Assembly (NCBI RefSeq): GCF_050908995.1
Contig: NC_135119.1
Span: 6,510,001 to 6,574,000 of the forward strand
Direction of reading: 5' to 3'
DNA length: 64,000 nucleotides
Source of the DNA: Andrena cerasifolii
Lineage: Eukaryota; Arthropoda; Insecta; Hymenoptera; Andrenidae
The notes beneath the pieces are model-generated. The model searched no databases and was not told the DNA's origin. It was given only the letters and a program-made list of their open reading frames with translations. Positions within the stretch are counted from its first letter, which is position 1. Each line of letters begins with the position of its first letter. The position numbers were made by a program, and so were the translations under genes. Positions 22,948 through 34,668 of this stretch are shown here, in pieces.

Positions 22948-24902
22948 GGGATCCGAGATCGCGCTCTGTTTCGTAGCAAACGATAACCTCGAAATCGTTT
23001 GGCCCCGTGATAGAGGCGCGAGGGGGGTGGCGACTCGAAGGAACAGGCGGAGAAGCTGGAGGACAAGATAGAAGGGAAAAAATGAGAGAGAAAAACGGAA
23101 GGAACGAGGATGAGGAAGAGGAGGAGAGAGGGCCCCTTCTCGGCCCTATTAAAAAGCCCGTTTCTGCCTCCGTTTCTGAAAGCCTCTTACGGCACTCGAG
23201 GCAACTGCGAAAGCACTTGAAAGCTCCTGAAAAGCCCGACAACACTTCCCTGGTTGAGTGCCGCGTCCCGCCAGGAGGCCGCTGCGACTTCGCACCCTGT
23301 CACCGAGACACGGAGCTGCTGCGAGACCTCCTCTATGTGTTGCAATATCGCCGCTATCCTATGTATTAAACATCGACTGCCCACCCTCCCTTCACGGCCA
23401 GGCTGCGAGCCAGCCGCCCCTCCCACTCCCGGCGGAATCTCTCTCGGACAGACTTCGACCACGTTAAAGCAACCCTTCGCCCGGTAAAAGCGCGCGATAT
23501 AGCACGGAGCATCGAAAGTGGACGAAAGAAGCCTCGTGCCTAAAGACCGAACGCTGCCTGTTCTCCCAACGCAACAGTCGGGGATCCGTTGGATTTGACG
23601 GAACTGGCGCTGCGACGACTGCTGAACTCCGGGGAGCCGGGATTGCGCATGAATGTTTCAACTGGTTCGTGATCCTCGCTAACGAACCGATGTAGAGACG
23701 GTTCCTAATGTCAACTGGCAAAGTACTGTAAGGGGTCAGCGTTGCAAGTGTGGCGCCGAGGTTGCTTTAACCGTGGGAACATCGAAAATGAACTAGAAGC
23801 TCCGGCGACTAGGTTACACGGAATTCAAAGCCCCTCCGGCAAAGAGAAAACATCCCCAGTGACCGTGGAAAGTGCCTCGCCGGAAGTTCTTTGATAGAAT
23901 AAAGAACACTTATCCCGTCCCAGTTCGAGGCCCGAATCGTAAATCCCCGGGTTCATCCCCCGGTCCAAGGAACGCAGTCGAACAATGGAATCGGCGATAC
24001 TAATCCTGCGCGTGTTTACCAGCCGTATCGGGGAGTCTCCTGCGGCTCCAATTCGATTCAGTTTCGGGGAAAGGAAGCGCGGCGTCGCGTTAAAGGAGTA
24101 GCGCACTTCCGGGCTTGGAAGGGGTTGGAATTAGTGGGGGAGGACACTCCTACTCGATAAGTCTCCGTCGGACGGTTCTTCTTACCGCTGAAAAACACTA
24201 ACGAGAGATCGAGCCGGGCTCGTTTCTGCCGCGAAGAGGAGCAGACCAAAAAGGCGGGGAGGATCGGACGGAGGAGAGAAACACGGGAAGAGATTGGAAC
24301 TCGCGAACACGAGGATAGAGAGTGGACTAAAAAGGGACAAAGGAGCGAAAGGGAGAGGGCAGAAGGTGCTGGTAATCTGCGTGTTGAAGCGTTCTGGGCC
24401 GCAGATAACGGGGACATACATAATGCAGTGTTTCTTCTGCGGACGGCCAATCGGCGACGGTCTTAAGCGAAAATGGGCCAATAGCTTCTCGCGCGAGGAG
24501 CTTTCCCCTCGAGCCTTATTACAATACATTAGAATAGCGCCGTGGTCGTCTGACTTTGCGCACGGCACGGGAAGGCGAAGGAAACGTGGCCCAGGGACTA
24601 TTTGCGTACTGCCGCGAGGAAAGTGTCCCGGGGCCTGCACTTTGTATATCTAGCGATCCAGGAAAATCTGTGCGCCCCGTGAAAAATCCTAAAATTCTCC
24701 TGTAACCGTTACACTAAGCTACCCGCTCTTCGCAACCACGCAGATAGTCCTCCACAACTGCCGCAATAATAATGCGAGAAAATATTACGGCTCTTACAAA
24801 AATACACCAGAATTTATATATTCTGCTCTCGGACAATTTGCGGTGAGTACGGAAGATGTTCTATTTTCTAAGTCACTATTGTTTTTGCGATAAATTCACA
24901 CA
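22948..24902. other. GC-rich DNA without recognised gene
   Basis: Unique-looking, with purine-rich segments at 23030-23130 and 24230-24370. Frames up to 152 codons overlap on opposite strands; none resembles a known protein. Confidence 0.4.
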
Positions 24903-24904
24903 TA

Positions 24905-25271
24905 CAGCGGCTCACAACCGTAATCGTACACTCTTTAAAATCGCATAACTTTTTTAAAATGAATCCAAACGACTTGAGTTTTTTTTAGAAGCTGGAGGGA
25001 TTAGTTTGCTAAGTGACGTGATTCGTCGTTTTGAAACACAATGCACTTGGTCGGAATAGCAAAAAAAAAATAGAAGAGGTCGTTTTGAAACTTTTTTTGT
25101 GAGCCTGTAATGAAAATTCAAAAAACACGTTTGTACATTGAAGTAAGTTGTATACGTGTCTAAAATTTCATGAAAATCGGTTAACTTTGCTCTGAGCTGT
25201 AAACGCATAAAGATCGCGGAACAAGGTCGAGAATCGCTGATTTTTGGAATTTCCGCGATTCTCGACCTTAT
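24905..25271. mobile_element. half copy of the Tc1/mariner-type palindromic MITE
   Basis: Starts after TA (24903-24904) with CAGCGGCTCACA and follows the left arm and hairpin centre of the element at 1185-1820 (shared AAATCGCATAACTTTTTTA, GTGAGCCTGTAATGAAAATTC, GGTCGAGAATCGCTGATTTT). It stops just after the loop, at GCGATTCTCGACCTTA, so the second arm is missing apart from its innermost bases. Confidence 0.75.
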
Positions 25272-25564
25272 ATTAAAAGTTTCGAAAATTTTATTCAATA
25301 TTATTCATTTTTTTTAACATTTTATTCAATACTGTTCTATTTCTGTTAATAATATCTTTTATAATATATATTCTAAAACATTTTGTTAAAATAATAAAAA
25401 GTAATTACTTACTTATGTCGGGGCGATTTGTCACATAGGTGGAGCGTTTTACCCAACGACAAGCGCCCCACGTAAAGTTCAGGAAAAATATTATTTGCGG
25501 TTATTTCCTGTTATATTTTCTTCACAATTCCGGCGTAGTTGTGAAGAGTAATGAACACTTAATG

Positions 25565-25875
25565 TGTTTATACAAAAAATTTAAAGAATTATTAAAAAAC
25601 ATTTCTAAAAAAAAATTATAAAGTTTATTTTTTAACGCGGAGACATCTTCAAAAGGCACCCCGACGCCTCCAGAATGAAATCTCCCGCGGGAGCCAGGGT
25701 GTTTATACAAGAAATTTAAAGAATTATTAAAAAACATTTATAAAAAAATTTATAAAGTTTATTTTTTAACGTGGAGACATCTTCAAAAGGCACCCCGACG
25801 CCTCCAGAAGGGAATCTCCCGCGGACGCCAGGGTGTTTAAACAAAAAATTTAAAGAATTATTAAAAAATATCGGT
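25565..25875. repeat. about 135-bp tandem repeat, 2.3 units
   Basis: Units begin near 25565, 25701 and 25835 with GTTTATACAA or GTTTAAACAA and contain GGAGACATCTTCAAAAGGCA and CCCGACGCCTCCAGAA. The same unit forms the inner arms of the Harbinger-like palindrome at 26714-27254, so the array is probably derived from a copy of that element. Confidence 0.75.
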
Positions 25876-25879
25876 TTTA

Positions 25880-26710
25880 TAAATCTTTATAGATCTTTCT
25901 TTACAGGTGGGGCGTATTGTATAGTTTTACCCTACAAGTTCACCTTCGTGGCCCGCCGCCCCATAGCACTTTTTATTACATTTTATCTGTTATCACATAT
26001 CGCGACGATCGCTCCCAAAGGACTTCGGAACCCGTCAGTCTTCCGAGGTGCTGAAATATTTCCAATCAGTACTACGAAGGACAACGCGTAAAACAGGCGC
26101 GAGGCATGTTGTTTCCTTGAAAACCGGCCGTTCTATGCACGAGTGCCGAGCAGTTCGCAGCTAAATGAAACAATTCCTGGAATTCTTCGCGAGCTCCCTC
26201 CGTAGAGGGGCCAAGGGCCGAGGGTCGGTTAATTTCTGGACTCCGTGGGGGCGGTGGTGTTTGAACGGGTGGCAGCCTCGCTTAATCTGGCGCAGTTTAG
26301 ACAATTTAGCGCGGTTACCCGGTTAGCGTCAAACATAACCTCGCCACTTGGCCGGGTGTAAAGAATGGCGGCCGTAATGTCGGTCCACGCGCGGAGAAGA
26401 GACTACGGGGGAGAAAGATAGGCCACCGAGGGAGGCTACGGTGCTTACCAGTTACCGAAGCAGAAGGAAGTGTAGAGGGGTTGGTCCACTCACGGAATAA
26501 CCCGGCTCTTTAATTTAAAGCCGCCGGACAGTAATTAAAATGACCACCCCCGACGCATACTCCTTGAAGCGGTGCCCAACTCGGGTAAGACTCCAGTCAC
26601 CACCGACAGCTCCACCCCATTCTCTTTCTGGCTCGATGGATCTGCAACAAAAAGTTTAACATAAAATAGTATTATAGACGCTTTGTGACACAGTAGTTAT
26701 ATTAAATTAC
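25880..26710. other. unique-looking spacer
   Basis: Sequence between the 135-bp array and the Harbinger-like element. A 106-codon frame at 25771-26091 runs out of the repeat array and has no recognisable domain. Nothing else supported. Confidence 0.35.
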
Positions 26711-26713
26711 TTA

Positions 26714-27254
26714 CAAGGGGAGGACACCACGTGATAGGCAACGATTTTGATGAGCCTTGGAACGATGGATCTATGTCGGAAATAAGTAAATAGGTGTCCG
26801 AGCGTTTCAGTCAGTAGGCCTTAATAATAGAGATATTTACATGTAAATTATTAAAAATTTAGGGTTTTAGTGGGTAAAAATCCCTCTCTACCCTGGCGCC
26901 CGCGGGAGATTCCCTTCTGGAGGCGTCTGGGTGCCTTTTGAAGATGTCTCCACGTTAAAAAAAAACTTTATAAATTTTTTTATAAATTTTTCTTATAAAT
27001 TCTTGTTTTTAACTTGCGGAAATCTTCGAAAGGCATTCCGACTCCTCCAGAAGAAAATCTCCTGCGGACGCGAGGGTAGTTGTAGGATTTTTACCCACTA
27101 GAACCCTAAATTTTTAATAATTTCCATGTAAATATCTCTATTATTAAGGCCCATTAGCAGAAACGCTCGGACACTTATTTATTTATTTCCGACATATTTC
27201 CATCGTGCCAAGGCTCATCAAAATCGGTGTCCACCACATGGTGTCCTTTCCTTG
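26714..27254. mobile_element. palindromic MITE, TTA target site (PIF/Harbinger-like)
   Basis: TTA flanks both ends (26711-26713 and 27255-27257). The ends read CAAGGGGAGGACACCACGTG and, inverted, CAAGGAAAGGACACCATGTG. The arms pair for some 200 bp, including GATTTTGATGAGCCTTGG and TTAGGGTTTTAGTGGGTAAA, with the 135-bp unit seen at 25565-25875 in the inner arms. A 3-bp TWA duplication is typical of PIF/Harbinger, but without a transposase the superfamily is only a suggestion. Confidence 0.65.
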
Positions 27255-27257
27255 TTA

Positions 27258-28205
27258 GTGGCATACAGATTCGAATTTTTTCAAACTTCCCCAAGTTCTC
27301 ATCCCCTTGATGCATTGATTTTCAAACGCAGGTTCGTAGGTTCGACGCGGTTTCCAATAAACACGCGGGCTTGCTTCTTTTCCGCGCAGTTCTCGCCAAC
27401 GGAATTGTGTTACCCAGTTTTCGCTCTGTCGGTATTGAAAACCCGGCCCCGATAATTACTCGCTTTCGAGCAATTTGTTATATATTTCGCTTAAATGATA
27501 TGTAGTTTCTTAATGAGCGTGTTACATTATACACCGCCGGTATAACGAAGTTAATGCCAGTAATTCAGGCTGGCTCGACCTCGTTGAGCGGCGGCGCCCC
27601 GTTTCTGTTCACGGTTCCCTCCCGCCCGCGGGGCCAAGGTACGCGCGCGTGTGTCGTAAGATTGAAAATCCGCTTTAATTCGTCGCGCGAGCCACCACAA
27701 TTTTCTTAGTCCCGGGCGACGGCGAAAGAAATTACGAGGAGCACCGCGAACGATCGCCCTGCGCGGCGTTAATAATGGCCTCGCCCCGCGCCAATTAACG
27801 ATCGTAATCGTCGCCCCGACGCGGCGGTTTCCACGAGCCGCGCGATTCGTATCGAGGGCTCGCGACAGCTTCGCGCAGTGCTCGCTGCATATATATTACG
27901 AATGCGTATCGCCTCGCGAGATCGCGGGGCCATTGTGTATCAGCCACTTCCACGCGGCAGCCTTGAAGTAAATTTAACCCTTAGCTGCGATGGAAAGAGA
28001 TCCCTATCGAGTTGCGGGTAATAACGGAAATAAGAATGGTATTATGCGGTTTCGACGTTTAAGGTATAGCGGCCGAGTAGCTGGCGTAATATATTTGAAA
28101 AATTTACTTAGGATATCCCCAAGCCCCGAAATGTCACGGTGCAAGAATGAACTTTCACTTTTAAATGGATCGCCGGCTGACCGGCGTTCGGTGACACAGT
28201 TATTC
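27258..28205. other. GC-rich DNA without recognised gene
   Basis: CpG-rich unique-looking sequence with many CGCG runs (27590-27960). No coding or RNA feature recognised. Confidence 0.4.
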
Positions 28206-28209
28206 TTAA

Positions 28210-29455
28210 GGGGTCGTGCTCAGTCAGGAGGCCGAAAAAAGGGTGGTCTTTAGAAATTTTTTACTCGAAAGCTATAACAGATTTGTGAAAAAATCTTTTT
28301 TGCTTTTAAGGATTGCATCTAGTACTGTGCATCGTAATTTTTTTATTTAAAAATATTTATCAATAACTAAATTATTGTCTCGTAATTTTTTATTTAAAAA
28401 TATTTATCAATAACTAAGTTATTGTCTCGTAATTTTTTTATTTAAAACTATTTATCAATAACTAAGTTATTGTCTCGTAATTTTCTTATTTAAAACTATT
28501 TATCAATAACTAAGTTATTGTCTCGTAATTTTTTTATTTAAAAATATTTATCACTAACTAAGTTATTGTCTCGTAATTTTCTTATTTAAAACTATTTATC
28601 AATAACTAAGTTATTGTCTCGTAATTTTTTTATTTAAAAATATTTATCAATAACTAAGTTATTGTCTCGTAATTTTCTTATTTAAAACTATTTATCAATA
28701 ACTAAGTTATTGTCTCGTAATTTTTTTATTTAAAAATATTTATCAATAACTAAGTTATTGTCTCGTAATTTTCTTATTTAAAACTATTTATCAATAACTA
28801 AGTTATTGTCTCGTAATTTTTTTATTTAAAAATATTTATCAATAACTAAGTTATTGTCTCGTAATTTTTTTATTTAAAAATATTTATCAATAACTAAGTT
28901 ATTGTCCATCACTCGAAGCTTCTCTAAAAAAGAGGCTTCTGCGGTGACCACTGGTGCTCGAAAGTCGATCATCTAAAATAAAAAATTCAAAAGAATTTAC
29001 TTATTATATTATATTATCTACTACTTGGACGAAGGATTTTTCGAAATATTGATTTGGGAAAAAATGACTGATGTTTAAAGTATAAGTTTCAATTTTTATC
29101 ATAAATCGTGCCTGATTTTCGTCAATTAAAAGAAAACTAAGCATCGGATAAAAAAATCCTTCGTTCAAATACTAGATAATATAATACAGTAAGTAAATTC
29201 TTTTGAATATTTTTTCTTCAGATGATCGACTTTCGAGCAGCAGTGGTCACCGCAGAAGCCTTTTTTAGACAACCTTCGAGTGATGAACCATAACTTAGTT
29301 ATTGATAAACATTTTTAAACAAAAAAATTACGATGCACGGTACTAGACGCAATGCTTAAAAGCAAAAAAGATTTTTTGAGAAATGTGTTATAGCTTTTGA
29401 GTAAAAAATTTCCAAAGACCACCCTTTTTTCGGCCTCCTGACTGAGCCTGACCCC
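28210..29455. mobile_element. TTAA-target long palindrome, family A copy 2
   Basis: TTAA flanks both ends (28206-28209 and 29456-29459). Termini match copy 1 (GGGGTCGTGCTCAGTCAGG and its inverse). The asymmetric centre (about 29040-29160) is the reverse complement of that of copy 1, so the two copies are inserted in opposite orientations. The left arm has expanded to twelve 48-bp units; the right arm has one (about 29288-29333). This accounts for most of its greater length (1246 against 864 bp). Confidence 0.85.
28333..28906. repeat. 48-bp minisatellite, twelve units with dimeric higher-order pattern
   Basis: Unit starts are at 28333, 28381, 28428, 28476, 28524, 28572, 28620, 28668, 28716, 28764, 28812 and 28860. 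Each unit contains CGTAATTT, an A/T stretch and CAATAACTAAGTTATTGTCT. Two variants occur: one with TTTTTTTATTTAAAAATA, the other with TTTTCTTATTTAAAACTA. From 28476 they alternate strictly up to the last unit, which makes a 96-bp higher-order repeat. Confidence 0.9.
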
Positions 29456-29459
29456 TTAA

Positions 29460-31407
29460 ATGCACGGGAACATGATTATTTAGACACGTAGGTTGGGCAG
29501 CACCCATAAATTTAATTCGGAGGACTTAAGGATCCCATTCAGATAGCTGGAACAATGCGCGCGTAAAAAGGAAGAGGAAAGTAACACGGGGTAACGCGAA
29601 AATATAAATTTCCCCCAGCTCCGCGGGCCATCCAATTAAGAGGAACGATCGTGGCCGTAGCATATACGGGTGGCATCATTCGATTGGGATCGGTTCATCG
29701 GATGAATCAGGGAAGCCGAATTCCTGCTTTCCAATCGGCCCGATTGGCCGTGGCATTATTTCGATCGATTAGAAAGCGAGGCTTCGCCGGAGCCCGACCC
29801 CTCCCCGACCGCTATTCGACGGGGGTGCGCGGGCTCTTTCCCGGTGTAATCCAATGGATTAGTCAATTATGTATACCGTTACGTCTCCGTACATTTGGAT
29901 AGGTCACTCTGGACGAGCTGGCGCGCGAACACCCTGCCCGCGCACACGTCGCACAGGTGCAGTACACGCGCGTACGCCCGCGATAGAGAGAAGAAGAGAG
30001 CAGGGAGCGGGCAAGAGGGTCGTCGATTCGCGGGACGACGGGTGGGGGGAATCGGCGTGCCGTGGCTAAAGGAGGGAGAGGGAGGAGGGGGTAACGAGTA
30101 AGGGTAGAGCAGGGGAGGAAAAACCAAATGAAAAAGAGCCTTTGTGTTTGGGATTCCTGCGCAGCGAGAGTCGAGGGACCGAGAGCGAACGGGGGATGCA
30201 ACTGCAATTTGTACCTCTTACTGTCCGCGGGAAGAATAGGTATTGTCTTGCAGGAGAGAAACGAATTGAGCTTCTATGAAGCCCGGCGTGCGAATGGGAA
30301 TCGATATTTTTAATTTCAGTAGAAGCCAAACATCTACCGGCTCCTCTACCTGCCACCGCTCCGCCATCTTCCACCCGACCCGCCCGTTTAAGCCACCCCT
30401 TTGTACACACTTGACGATTTAAATACCTGCAGTGCTTGGCCGGTACACCTGACCCCTTCGACCGACACCCGCTAATTGCACGGCCGGCCTCGCGGGGCAC
30501 GCGCACGGCCCACGGAAGCCGACACGGTGCGCACCCCCTCCGTTTTCCCTGCGCTCGGATTTTGTGCGATCGACTAGCCTCGATCAAAAACAGCCAATGA
30601 CTCGGCTCGGCACGGCAGCCTCTTCTTTTGGTACACTGCAAACGCACCGGATAACAGGCGCGTTTCGAGCATCGAATCGGGCCTGATTACTCTACTCTCG
30701 CAGCTTTCAGCGGCCAGGGGAAGCTAAGCAAATTGCGAGCGAACGTTCGCAATTTAAGGTCAATTGCAGTTTCAGCTTCATTGAAATATGGGACAATTTC
30801 GCGTCCCGTCTCGTCTCGTCTCGCTGCGCCTCCTCCCGATATTAAGAAACTTGGGCAGAAAACGCGCGCGCGCGCTCCCCTTTCTTCGACAGCTCATAAT
30901 GGAATTACTCCCGGGCGGAATTGCGCTTATTGCAGCCAACCCGTTTCGTTTGCGAGCTTAAGCGCGGATTAAGCAATTGTGTCATTCCAAGAATTACACC
31001 GGAACGTTTGCGTTAATCGAGCCCTGGTAATGAGCGTCTAATGCATCCTAGCCGAGCGCAAATTCCGCTACACCCTTTTCAACATCGCCTTTTACGGCTG
31101 TCCAATATGTTCCCTTCATTACGTCACGCGACCAGGACAAATGCGGCGGTACGGTCGTTTGAACCGAGCGCTGCGAAGCCCTGTTTTTCACGACAGAACG
31201 TCCCTTTGATCCCTCGAGCAACCATGCTCGTAGCTGCAATTGCTTAAATATTTATGAAACCTTTTTTTTTCTATAGCGTTTTATAAAAATAGATCCGGTG
31301 CTTCTATGGGGGGTGGATTCGCAGTTCCTCTCACAATTAATACTTTAGTTTCGCGACAACCACAGTGGAAGGGTAGGAATCGGGATTCAACGACTTTGTC
31401 TACTCTG
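29460..31407. other. GC-rich DNA without recognised gene
   Basis: Unique-looking, CpG-rich. The longest frame (30066-30647 minus, 193 codons) is Arg/Ser/Cys-rich with no family resemblance and overlaps frames on the other strand. Confidence 0.4.
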
Positions 31408-31415
31408 GTTATTAC

Positions 31416-32148
31416 CAGGGCTTGAAAACTGTTATAATTTCGATTTCGGTTCTCCAAACGGTTGTGAAGAGAATCTTTGTTCTGAATAACTGTTACGAAG
31501 AACCGAAATTTACAACTATTATCTGCTTCAGTTACGGTTCCCATTTACTTCTTCATATCGGTTCCATAACCGTTTTTTTTCGGTTCTGTATCAGCTCCGA
31601 AACGGTTCTGGAATCAATTCTTGTATCGACTTTTCCCTAATTGATATCATTAATTATTGTAGCTGCAGATTACTGTATATGTGCATGTTCTTTACAAAAT
31701 CCTTATAGAAGAAGAAGAAACATTTATACATATCATACATAACAAAGCGTTGAGATAAATAAATCAGCTACATATTTTTTACATCCACGCACACTGTATC
31801 ATTCAGAATAGGAAGTTAAAAGTTTCTCCTATTTCTATAAGGATTTCGTAAAAGAAGATGAACATCTACAGCTGTCTGCAGCTACGATAATGAATGATAT
31901 CAATTAGGGAAAAGTCGATATAAGAATTGATTCTGGAACCGTTTCGCAACCGATATAGAACCGAAAAAATAATGGTTATGGAACTGTTATGAAGAGGGAA
32001 ATAGGAACCGTAACCGAAGCAGATAATAGCTGGGAATTTCGGTTCTTCATAACAGTTATTTGGAAGAAAAGTTCTCCGTAACCGTTTTAATCAGAACCTT
32101 TATATAACAGTTTTTAACTAGTTATTTTCGGAACCGTTTCAAGCCCTG
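31416..32148. mobile_element. hAT non-autonomous element, 8-bp TSD gttattac
   Basis: A perfect 8-bp direct repeat, gttattac, flanks the element (31408-31415 and 32149-32156). TIRs read CAGGGCTTGAAA at both ends. Motifs of the type GGTTC/GAACCG occur repeatedly in both orientations in the outer 200-250 bp of each arm, and the arms pair imperfectly through to about 31700 and 31830. No transposase. Confidence 0.85.
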
Positions 32149-32301
32149 GTTATTACTGCAAGTGCTTCTAATATCATATGTATGTATACAACAATTCCCC
32201 TGGGGGTGCGCCCTGCACTCTATGCTTATAGATTAAAGGGGTAACGAGGCAGGAATCTACGGCCATTTCTCCATAAGGTCCAAGTCGTTACGCTCTTTTA
32301 A

Positions 32302-32996
32302 GGGGTCAGTCCACTGTGAAATATTAAGCTATTTTGAAAGATTATTTTCTCCGTAGATACAACATATAATGCAACAAATCTTTTTGGTATTTATTAAATT
32401 ACTCTTATATTATACAACAAAAATTTATAAGAATTTTTTTAATTTGTTTTAACTTTAAACACGATTATCTCAAAACAACATTTTTTTAACTGGTGCAGGT
32501 GATTGCAAAAAAACTATTTGACCAATCAGTCTGAAATTTTTACACGTTATTCAGCACATCAGTGGCTATGGTCGGGACCACGGAAACCTTTTTTGATTTA
32601 ACATTTCATACTTTTTACAAGGCAAAATGATTGAAAAATTCACCGTATTTCGACACTTAAACTTCAAACCTCCGCCATTTTGTTAATTTTTTATTAGTCA
32701 AAATAATCCTGGTTCCGGCGACAACCACACTCATGACGATTACAACACACTTTGAATTTTTTGTTTCAAATGCGTCATTCCCCCGGAATCACCTGCACCA
32801 GCACTACATCGCTTTCTCAAGATCAGCGCAATATATATTTAAAAAAATCTGTTAAAAATTTAAAAAATATTTTTTTATACTGTCAATAAGTGTATTAATA
32901 AGTAGACAAAACATTATTTACGTTGGAGATTCCGTTTACTAAAAAATAAATCCTAAAAAATGACAATTCTTCACGACGTCACAGTGGACTAACCCC
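32302..32996. mobile_element. TTAA-target element, family D
   Basis: TTAA flanks both ends (32298-32301 and 32997-33000). TIRs are GGGGTCAGTCCACTGTGA and, inverted, GGGGTTAGTCCACTGTGA. A second inverted pair, CTGGTGCAGGTGATT and its complement, sits at about 32492 and 32790. Arms are AT-rich and less symmetrical than in families A and B. No coding frame. Confidence 0.8.
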
Positions 32997-33000
32997 TTAA

Positions 33001-34185
33001 AATGCTGATCGACTTTATTATTCAAAGGGTTTATGACAGGTTTGAACGACGTAGAGGCGAATGTGACACGGTGTAACCAGCATATAATTCATTTAAATGC
33101 TTGCGAACAAGTGGATAACTTCATTTTTCTTCATAAAAGAATAGACCTTGTTATTACCCATGGTTGGGGATGCAAAAGGGTAAGTGGGCTCTACTTATGT
33201 CCATATGTCGCATCATATAGGCATTAATATTCTCAATCTCTTCTGCCTATGTGGAGCACGCCCTATTCCCCACCTTCAAGCATACCTATTCGCGCCTATC
33301 AAAGTGCAGAACAATAAGCACGCTATACTTTGGCTCACTTATGCATCCTCGAAGCCTACAAAAATTTACAAACCGAACGAACGCAACGTTCACGAACCTT
33401 GACAAGTGGAATCTGATTTTGGCGGTACTTGAAAGAATCGAAACATTGCCCATGTCCACTTCAAAGTTCCTTTGTATTTTAGCACCCTGTCCAGTGGAAT
33501 TATCCTACTTGCTAGCACAAAGGCGGCGAAACACGAGAATTATTCGCTTCCATCAGCCAATCCCCGAATCCAAGCTGAAGAGGGATAAAGATTCAGCGAG
33601 GGCAAAGACAAGGAATACTACACGGTTTCAATAGGACGAGCACGAACGGTGCCGGGATGATTTCATTCCCCATAACTGACCGTTCCCTCGGGATTATTAT
33701 TTTTTCATCAAGCCACGGAAGGAGCGAGAAGGACCGGGGCCGAGGGTCCAGACGAACGAGCCGGCCACCCCAAGAAATTGCATCTCCAGGGCCGGCAGCC
33801 ACCCCCTCCCCGACCGCCCAGCCCTCTCTCCCGCCAGCGACCGACCTTCGCGAAATATATACGAGCCGGCAAATTGAAAACTAGCGATCGGCCCGCCTGA
33901 ATAAAATATCGTTTAAATTTATCGTAACACCTGGTATATCGGGGCTCGGCCACGCCGCCACGGTCTGAGTGCCTACGTTATATCGGCGCTTTCCCAGCCA
34001 CGATTGCACTCTAAACGTGACGGTGGCCGATACGCCCGCGGACTGGACGATCCCCCCATCGTAGCATCCAACTCGTTTGAGGATACTTGCGAAATTTTAT
34101 TCGGGGCCCGGCCTTCGATCCGTTAAAAGATGCAGCTGGTATCGGTCTCCTGTCGCCTACAATTCGCGTGCTGCGCGTTACCCAA
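33001..34185. other. unique-looking spacer
   Basis: Moderate GC rising after 33600. A 127-codon frame at 33251-33634 has no recognisable domain. Nothing else supported. Confidence 0.35.
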
Positions 34186-34189
34186 TCAA

Positions 34190-34668
34190 GAATATTCACG
34201 CATCAACCTTCGACTCACCCGCGAAGAGTCATCCCCCTTTCTGATCCTACGGTGGATGATTTTTTACACTCCCAGTTCCCTCAGTCCAGGTGGTAACCCG
34301 GGGGATGACGGTATCCCACCAATCTTTTTTAAATCTTGCAGCTTCATCTTTGCGTGTAGTCTCTGGATAATATTTAATAAGTCTCTCTTATCGGGCTACT
34401 TCCCTGCTATGTGGAAGACATGCGTTCTCATTCCAGTGCCTAAGGGAGGTAATAGATGCGACATACGGAACTATAGGCCAATATGTCTCCAGAATGTTAT
34501 GCCCAAAGTATTTGAAGGTCCGATTGCTCTCTGGCTCTTTTAAAAATATAATTATTGACGAACAACATGGTTTTATGCCAGGGAGATCTACGACAACGAA
34601 CCTGCTTTTAGCTACCAGCATCATTTAATCAATAGCATAGAGAAGGGACTTCAAGTGGATGTTATCTA
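34190..34668 (+). pseudogene. reverse transcriptase, N-terminal part (fingers/palm)
   Basis: Recognisable in order: a segment ending RVIPLSDPTVDDFLHS in one frame, then after a shift near 34290 NPGDDGIPPIFFKSC, LFPAMWKTCVLIPVPKGG-like residues and DIRNYRPICLQN (frame 34130-34543), then, after a stop and shift near 34543, DEQHGFMPGRSTTTNLLLA and a final KGLQVDVIY. These are the early conserved RT blocks of non-LTR elements. Three or more lesions within 480 bp show it is inactive. The coding sequence continues after the H insertion at 35783. Confidence 0.8.

Noticed and set aside
28333..28906. Regular direct repeats resembling a CRISPR array
   Set aside because: Units are contiguous without spacers, AT-rich, inside a eukaryotic TTAA element.
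30066..30647. 193-codon minus-strand frame
   Set aside because: Low-information, Arg/Ser/Cys-rich composition and no motif; overlaps other frames.
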